Shown one piece after another: positions 1 to 8,200 of a DNA stretch of 10,145 bases (position 1 is the stretch's first letter; every line of letters begins with the position of its first letter). Under the pieces are notes generated by a model that saw only the letters and a list, made by a program, of their open reading frames with translations, was not told where the DNA came from and made no database searches. The translations under genes were made by a program, and so were the position numbers. This DNA is from Paraglomus occultum (Eukaryota; Glomeromycota; Glomeromycetes; Paraglomerales; Paraglomeraceae), in assembly GCA_910592205.1 (NCBI GenBank), contig CAJVPJ010001384.1, positions 1 through 10,145 on the forward strand, in the 5' to 3' direction.

Positions 1-2237
1 TTTTGATCGCACAATAAGCCGAATGACTATGAGCGACAAGCAAGTTTTCTGGAAAGTAGTCTTCAACAATCTCTTCGGGTACGTCCGACCAGAAGTTCAT
101 CTGACTCAAATATAAATTGAGTTTCGACTTCTCGTCAACCGGTTTTACAGACAACACCCTCAACGCAAAACGCTTCAAGGCTTTTGCAAAAGCTGCAGCA
201 GGGATTTTACCGAGTCTACCACCAGTATCTTCAAATTCGCATGCGTCCATCAATTCATTGTGTATCTCAGGCACCATGTCGCGTTTGTATTTCGGATCAA
301 CAGAGTTAATAAGTAAATCGGCTACTCTGTCTTCCACCAACTCGTAAAGCGAAACGACGTGTTTTAATTTTAAACCTGCTTTCAGTATCTTTTTCATTTC
401 CGCATGTTTCTCAAGCGTTTCTATTTTCATCCATTGCTTGACATAATCATGTAGAAGGACATCACCGTCACCGGTAGGCATTCTCTTGACAAAGCATAAA
501 AGAATTTCAAGCGCGGACAACAAATCGTTGGGCTTTTCGATAGAGGACGTCTGCAACATGCTGAATTTTTCAAATGTCCCGACAGAAGACGTTCCAGTAA
601 TCAAAGCAACTTTTTCATGCGGAATAGGTTCTTGCGGAATTTTCTTTTTAATTTCCTCGAGGATAACCTGGCACATTTCAAACAATTCCATATGATAAGC
701 CACTTTCTCTAGAGGTAAACCATTGTTTTCAACAGGTTCCAACAAGGCTTTGTTGCGAACAAGCCATAAAGCGAGCTCAGCTTCAATCTTGTATAGGTCA
801 TACGAAATCTCCTGGCCATGTCCAAAGTTGAGATTGCGTTGACTATATTTCAATAAATCTATGTCCCATTCGTAATCAATGATGTTTTGTTTTCGTGCGT
901 CTTCTAAGCGTACACATCTTATGTAGTATTGGGTTGTTGTAGTAGAAAGTATTTTGTCTTCTTGATCCACTCGCTTTGTATTTATTTGACGTTCAATAAA
1001 CTTCAATGAACGGCAACTTTCAGAAGGAATAGCAGCCACGTCCGTCAAGAACTGATTCTGAATATTCATCAAATACTCCAGCATGGCACAAAGGTAAATT
1101 CCTGCGTCGTTATCCTCAAGAAGTCCGAAAGCAATAGAGCTGTCTGCCGTGATCTCAGGACACGGACCCAATTCATGACACTGATATCTATCTATAAAAC
1201 ATCTAACAGAATTCCAAGCATTTTTGAAATTATCAAAAGACTCAATCAGGGAACGCATCACATCTTGGTGCGCACCATTTTGTTCTTCATTGGTGAGAAA
1301 ATCGCGGAAGGTTATTTGCTGCGCTTTCTGTCGTGTCAGACGATATGTCAATCGACTCGTTAATGTCTGCGTAAATTTAACAATTGGCCATATATGTTTA
1401 ACTAGAGGCAGCTTCTCTTCGTGTTTGAAAAACACGTTAATGAACGGGAATGTCGCCTTGTATTGTTCATTATTTGCGAAATAAGCTGCAAAACTTTCTC
1501 TATTCACACCCACAACCTTTCTCCATAAACCTGGCAGATGATTCTTTGAATACTCGTCCGTCAACAATAAGGTTTCGTTTATCTCGGTTTCAAGTAGAGC
1601 GGCTTTTTGTTTCTCCTCTGGTTCAGCTCTTTCCATTTTTGTGCGTGTGTCCATTGCCGTTGCTGCTACATTCTTGATAATAGGAGTCACATACTTGTCA
1701 CGGAAATATTGCTCCCACTGGTCCCGAGCTGCTGCTGTTTTTATATGTGCGTCCATATTAGGCTTGTCTGCCATAATCGAATACAGTATACTGTGTATTA
1801 TTAAAGCTAAAGTTTCATCGTCACATGCAAGGAGAGTCTTTAAAATGGCCCAGTCGTTTGTTATATGATTACGACAGTAAGCGATCGGATCGTTTATTGG
1901 GTTTCCATTGGCATTCAAGAAGGCATTGACGTTTGGTGAAGGAGCTGACACACCAATCAAAGCGTGCACAAAAAGATGTAAAATTCGATATGCTGCAGAC
2001 GTGAGAGCGCGAACGTTTCGCCGAGCGTCTTCCATCACACCCTCGACGATATAACCTGGTTTGTCTTTATTGCCGACATTCTGCAAAATTGGTTTATTAT
2101 CCAACCTCTGTTGACCAGCAGCTGGTACGCCGTATTGATGACCGCCTAAATCAGCAGCACAATCCGGGCATCGTAGCGCCATTACGACGTTTCCACAATC
2201 CGCGACAAAGTATTTGTAGCCACATTTACATTGATAT
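1..2237 (-). CDS. RNF213: Coding segment 11: RZ-type zinc finger and C-terminal domain (3'-truncated)
   Basis: 2,237 nt open to the window edge; 745 complete codons after the base that finishes the split Arg, with one base left over. It begins with the RZ finger (separate entry). Then come a low-conservation linker (LDNKPILQNVGNKDKPGYI) and the RNF213 C-terminal domain: ALTSAAYRILHLFVHALIG, NDWAILKTLLACDDETLALI, RDQWEQYFRDKYV, YQCHELGPCPEI, FGLLEDNDAGIYLCAMLEYL and YDLYKIEAELALWLV. The last visible residues, VPEEIVEDYFPENLLV, correspond by eye to the final tens of residues of vertebrate RNF213 (a conserved FPEE/FPEN stretch), so the stop should lie shortly beyond position 1. In the family this domain packs against the E3 module and supports substrate and E2 interaction. 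Confidence 0.91.
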
Positions 2238-5200
2238 CTGCACAATTAACCCTATTAGTATCGATACAGTAAAGAAAGATGAAAATAAAAAGGAAAAAAA
2301 AGCGTACCGAGAAATGCCATTGCCAGGATGTGCGTCATTGAGTGCGTTGATAATCATAGTTTCCTCGTCAGAAGGACATGTCAGAATAAAGTGATTTCTT
2401 ACCACCTGTAACCCTTGCAAGTATAAAGTTAATGGCGAAGACTCTGCTGGCAGCGACGCGTGCACTGCAACGATGTGTACGAGAACCAATCGCATTATAA
2501 ATTCTGCGTTGTCCGTTTGTTGTCGAACGGCCAATAAAGCGTGATTATTGGTAATTAAATTTAAGGCTAAATGTTTATAAGATGCGGAAAACTTATTCTT
2601 GTCAATTTGGCCTCGCAAAAATTTAGCAACTTCATTTTCGTTATGGGTCATTTCGCGTGACGCTCTAATACCGTACAGATGGTTGACGATAATACCAATA
2701 AGGGCAATGCGTGAATTGAGACTTTCAGCTTTTAAAGCATCCTTCACAATATCGCCTAATTGATCCCTATCTAACACTCTTGTCATTGCGGCGTAGGCTT
2801 TTTCTGCATCACCGTATTCTTGAACTAAGCCGTAGGGATTGAACGGGATTCGACTGGCCTGATTAACGTAATCCCACGGCAATTTTGCCAGCCAAGGTAG
2901 CAAACCCTTCTGGACTATGCAGAATTTCTTTAGGTCGTCAATGGTAAAGCCGCGAGATCGAAGATTTTTCAAGAAATAAACCTTTAGCGAATGAATTTGT
3001 GCATGATTGAGTTCCATTGCATTATTCAGGTCATTCATAAGCGTTTGAGTGTCGTCTGTCAGCATAAAATTAAGCTCAATTTTCTGAACGGTTGGCTTAT
3101 CTAAACCAGCAGATTCCCAAAACTCCTGAACAAATTGTTTCAAAAGCGCAACAGAGCATATGCGTTGCAATGGTTCTGACATTGTTCCACGTATTGCCTG
3201 AGACGCACTGTGGAAGAGTCTAGCAAGTACTTGGAAGTCTAGTTCGTTAAAGAAATTCTGCTGAATAATGTCACAACAAAGTGTTATCATTTGCGAATTC
3301 GGATCATGCAACTTCAATCGGCTGTTAACAGCTTCTAGGCGTCTGGATTTTGCGAATGCGTCCATAGGATTCTGCACAAGTAATGGGAATATGTTATCAT
3401 TTTCTATGTCTTCCGCAGACAAGATATGAAGAATGACGGCCGCTGTAAAACGCAATGGTTCTGCGGGTTGGAATATTTTATCGTAAAGGAACAGCTGAAC
3501 TTCCGAATCGTTCTCAATCATATTTAAGAACCGTAACAAGAATGATTGACGTGAAGTCAGGTTCTTTTCCGTTGGCTCGAGATTGTCCAAAATGTTGAGT
3601 ACTTCGTTCAAGAAATTCGCAGAAAGAAAATCTTCGTCATCAAAATTGATAATATTTGTGAGGCGGTCAACAGGAATAGCTTGTGTAGAAAGCAAATCAT
3701 TACAAATCCTGAGTAGCTGGAACGATTTCACTTCGTCGTATCCGGGAAGTTGGACGCAAAGAGACATAATATTGGTGACGTCCAGCTGCCACTTTATCGC
3801 CTTGTCATGAACGTCTTCTTCCCCAGGAAGTTGCCGTAGTTCATCCAAGAAGATTTGAGACACTTCTCTAATAATATGTTGTTCAAACGTTTCTTCATCC
3901 TCGTCGTAATCGTCTAAATTCTCCATAATAGTCGGGCATAATGAAGCTAATTGCATTTGCGCCAAAACAGCATTTGATTTCGTCCACCAATATACGTGCA
4001 ACTGGATAGGGTTCAAAACTTTGTCTTCACCCATAAGACGGCTTAGAAGAGACTTCAGGATTCCGGTAACCTTGTCACCACCATGATTGGACGCAATAAC
4101 TGTCACAAAATCTCTAAAGTAAAGCTTTGAAAAACGTCGCAGCGGTGCAGATCTAAGTGTTGGTAACGCCGAGAAAATGTTATCTTCGAATTTGTCAAGA
4201 TAAGCCTCTACAACATTTTCATTGAGTTCGCCGTTTTCATCGACGTTGTTTTCATCTTCCTCCAATTCGGCAATATCGTCAACGTATATTTTCTTGAAGC
4301 TATTAATTTGGTTCATAAAGTAATACGAGAATGGGAAATGAAGGTCATGTAAGCCGCTAGCTATAGCATAGTTATCTGGTCCAGGCTCCTTGATCGCCTC
4401 AATGTCAATAATCTTCTTGTTTAGATACATATCCTTCCAGAATTCAATCAACTCTTCATCTTCCTTCAAATCGTCAGTGATGTTGAAGAACGTCAGGAGT
4501 GCGCAGTGCTTTTCCAATGCATATAATAACTGGGCAATGGGCTTCCTGACCAGGACACGAATATAAGCTAATAGAGCGCCTGCGAACGAAGAATGTAAGT
4601 AAATAGCCCTTTTATCTGATGCCACGCGTAACTGCCAGTTTGGCTTAGTATTCTCGTCAATCCATTGCATAATTCTCTTCTTCAAAATATCTACGAATGC
4701 TTTCTTGTTTGGAATTTCCTCTATCAACCGTCTTTAAAATAGCAATGGTTAATAATTGGCAACAGGGTATGTAAGTTATGTTGAAGTGTCGATACTTACC
4801 GAACATGTTCGATTGATTGTGAAGAATTTGGATATTTAATACAAAGTAGACACCATAATAATTCTTGTTGCAATATCTCTTCGAAAGGATATGTTGAGTT
4901 GATTACTTCACTTAGATCGCCTTCTATGAGAGCAGACAGGGGTTTCTCTTGAGGCACTAAAGTCTCAATAGTTACTTGTTCCCACCCACACATAAAGTTG
5001 AAGGAACTTGTGTTTGTCTGATCCCGATGATGATGCAATATAATACATGCATGTTTTGCTGGCCTGTTTACATACTCATTACGTTGTCTTCTTGCAAAGT
5101 ATTCGTTGCGCAACTGTTCAATAATAAACTTTGCTAATTTAATACTACCCGCTCTTGTTGTCGATAAGTCGCACTGCAGAAGGAGCAGCTCATCGTCGCT

Positions 5201-8200
5201 CTCAAACCAGAAATGCTTGATTCTGCTCTGTAGTTGAGCCTCGGCTTTAAATGTTGATAGCTTGTCCACTTGACATTTCAAAAGTGATTTCAAACATCCC
5301 TTTACATCCGTGTTAATATTGCTGAATGTATGTATTATTAATTGATACCCTTCATTGTATAAAGAATTTGCAAGTAATTGTTCAAAATACGCTGCTATGT
5401 GATCGTGCTCCCCGTGGGTAAAGTAAGAAGTCCTCCATTTCATCACTTCATCCGGCTCTGTAGCTAACGCGGAATAAGTAGCCCTAACTAGACCATCAGA
5501 TGACGCGATTTTTATCAGTCTTTCTTTACAGCGCTCTAAAATTTCCTCATAATCACGCGTCAAACTTTTCTTGCATTCGTCGATCACGAGACTCTGTAAT
5601 GTTTCATCCTTGTCGTATCCAATAAATAGATCCGCTTCGGTAAATCCACCAGTCGTATTAATACCCTCCATCCTCGTTATTGTTGATATAGACTTGACCC
5701 AGTTTTCAAGTTGAAGGTATAAAGGAGATTGCTCTTCCGTGAGTGTATCGTTGATAGTTAATCGTTGCTTTTCAAACCGATTCAAAAGAGGAGGGTCTGC
5801 GTCATATACTAGTTTTTCATCAAAGACAAGGACGCATCTGAAATTTGGATGCACATAACACATTGGATTGGCGTAAGCTCCCAAAGCTACTCTAGTATAA
5901 TATTTGGGATCGTCTTTGCTACCCTGCGTTATGTAATTCTGATTCCACAGGTCATACAAGCTACCTAAAGAATAAAAAATATGAAAAGATTATGAAATGT
6001 TTTTAACAAATTCTTATATTAAAGAAGTCGAAACCAACCATATATAATATCCAGATCAGTCAAGATAAGGGGTTTTCCTGCTTCAACGCACATCTACAAG
6101 GTGATAATTTTTAGCAAGTCGTGACCAACAAACACATCTGCATGAGTAATTTAGAGACTTTACCATAACTCTACTTAATACGCCATAAGAATAATCTCCC
6201 TCTGCATCGTCCGGAAACTGCGATCCGCAAAGAACCATTGGATCCATATCGAGTGACCTCAAATGATAAGTAAGTATGTTAACTATTGAATCACTTTTTC
6301 CGATTATCATTAAATGTCTGGCATCTTTCTCTTGAAGATTCTCATTAATTAATTTTTCAACGGGTATTCGATCATAGCTGTAGCCGAACAGTCTACCGGC
6401 TTCCTTCAATACGTTCCCAAAGTAATCTTCGCATATTGCTTTCATTTGATCAGTGCCCCCGAAATTTCGTGCGAGGGCCAATTGTATTGAATCCACTAAG
6501 AAATTAACAAAGAGCGTTTAAATCACTGACTTAATATCGTCAAATGCATATATCACAACTTGACTCACTAGTAAGTTTGCCTCTGCTCAGACTTTTGACT
6601 AAAGCATAATAATCACGAAGACCTGTTAAAAGGCACAAAGATATAATGTCAATACATGAAATCACAAAACATGTTATCTAATAAGACATCTATATACCAT
6701 GGAAGTTGGGATATTTCTGGTTTTTTTGGTAATCTGTGTAAGCCTTGGCAAGGTTTTGTATATTGCGCCTGTTCATGTCAATTGATGGTCCGCGTTCGCC
6801 CTTCAACAAAAGAGAAAGAGCTGTCTCCACAAGGTCTTTTTCGCTCAATTGAGGTCTCTGAACCAGTAATGCCCTACTCGATTTACTATTGTCCAATCTC
6901 CAATTACTTATACCGATTACCGACACCTCTGGTCCATCCTTAGGATAACTGGGTTCAAGCAGCGCATGTAGAACCTTCAAGGGATTAAATGGACTTGTTT
7001 CCGCTAGACCAACTTCATCTAAAAGAACTACTGCCTGTAAATTAAAGTTATCGGATTTGGACTTCTGTATATTTTCTGCCTTTTGGAAAACTTTCAGAAT
7101 ACCGTCAGATGTAGACGAAGATGATCCTTGATGCGGAATTATAACAACCTTAAAACAAAGCATATGTAAGAGGAGACATTCTAAACAATGTAAAATGTAA
7201 AACATTATTGCTCTATATAATTACCTGTGGTAATTTTCTGAAATATTCATCATCAGAATCAGTCCCCCGAAGATTAGAGCTGACAAGTCTTATTGCTAAA
7301 GATTTGGAACTAGTAATTAACAATATATGTAATACATTAGTACTGTCCAAAAAATTGCATACTTCACAACAGGTAATCACCTTCCGGGTGCTCCAATAAT
7401 AAAAACAGGAATTTTCGTCATAATGCAAACGATCATTACAAGCACATTTTCCAACAGTGCCTCATTAAGGGCAGTAGCGGGTGGACGTGCCATTCTGCGT
7501 ATCCAATCATTCTGCTCCTCCTTAAGGTATCGTTTAAAGTCTTCAGCGGTCAGACGAACTTTGTGTTTCTCGAAAATACGAGCCATCTGTTTACGATACT
7601 CTTCTCTCTCACCCTGATCGTAAAGCCGAGCTTGATAGCAAAGTCCCAATGATAAAACAATGCAACGCTCGAAAAAGTATTTGTCTTTTGGAGGATAATT
7701 GTTAACATTATATCCCCCGTCATAGTAGTGTTTGCTTTTCCTCTTCTTTTTTTCATCCTCCATCAACTTAAGCCTATCTTGGAGACTTTTGTGGAACCAC
7801 ATAATCAATCTGATGGCTCTTCTAACGTCTCGCAAGCTTACGCTTTGATCTCCTTCGATCTTACGTATATACATTTGCGACTCAAACAGCAAATCACTTA
7901 TGACGCCAACCTTACTTATTTGACTCTCAACCATAATTTTAATATACACCTAAGTAATAGAACGAAACTATTAGTTAGTAGCTCTATCATGAGATTAAAC
8001 GTACTTTTATAGACACCTACCCGTTCATCTTCAGGTTTGAGCACACCAAAATCCCAGACATAGTCAAGAATTTGATCAGGAAGAGGATGTACTTGATAGA
8101 CAAGTTGACTTTGCTCTTGATAGACTCGTCTTTTCGCTAGCCCCGCTACATTATCATTACCTACGCGTAACCGATAAGGATTACAAGCAGCAAACAGACG

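Noticed and set aside
117-1868. Several plus-strand open frames of 60-90 codons
   Set aside because: All are antisense to the uninterrupted, family-matching frame of segment 11 and have low-complexity, Ser/Cys-rich translations typical of shadow frames.
2129-2236. ZNFX1/NFX1-type helicase as source of the RZ-like finger
   Set aside because: The finger is in frame with the RNF213 core and followed by the RNF213 C-terminal domain; no helicase motifs are present.
2089-2394. Plus-strand open frame of 101 codons
   Set aside because: It lies antisense across the end of segment 10, intron 10 and the RZ finger. Its translation has no recognisable domain, and the minus strand here is clearly coding.
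4725-4727. Apparent start of a separate 833-codon protein (also similar starts at 5959, 6496 and 8431)
   Set aside because: The codons are TTG or GTG rather than ATG, and each lies a few bases inside an exon that is continuous with the preceding one.
6656-6943. Plus-strand open frame of 95 codons
   Set aside because: It is antisense to the AAA4 exon and crosses an intron; its content is the mirror of conserved codons.
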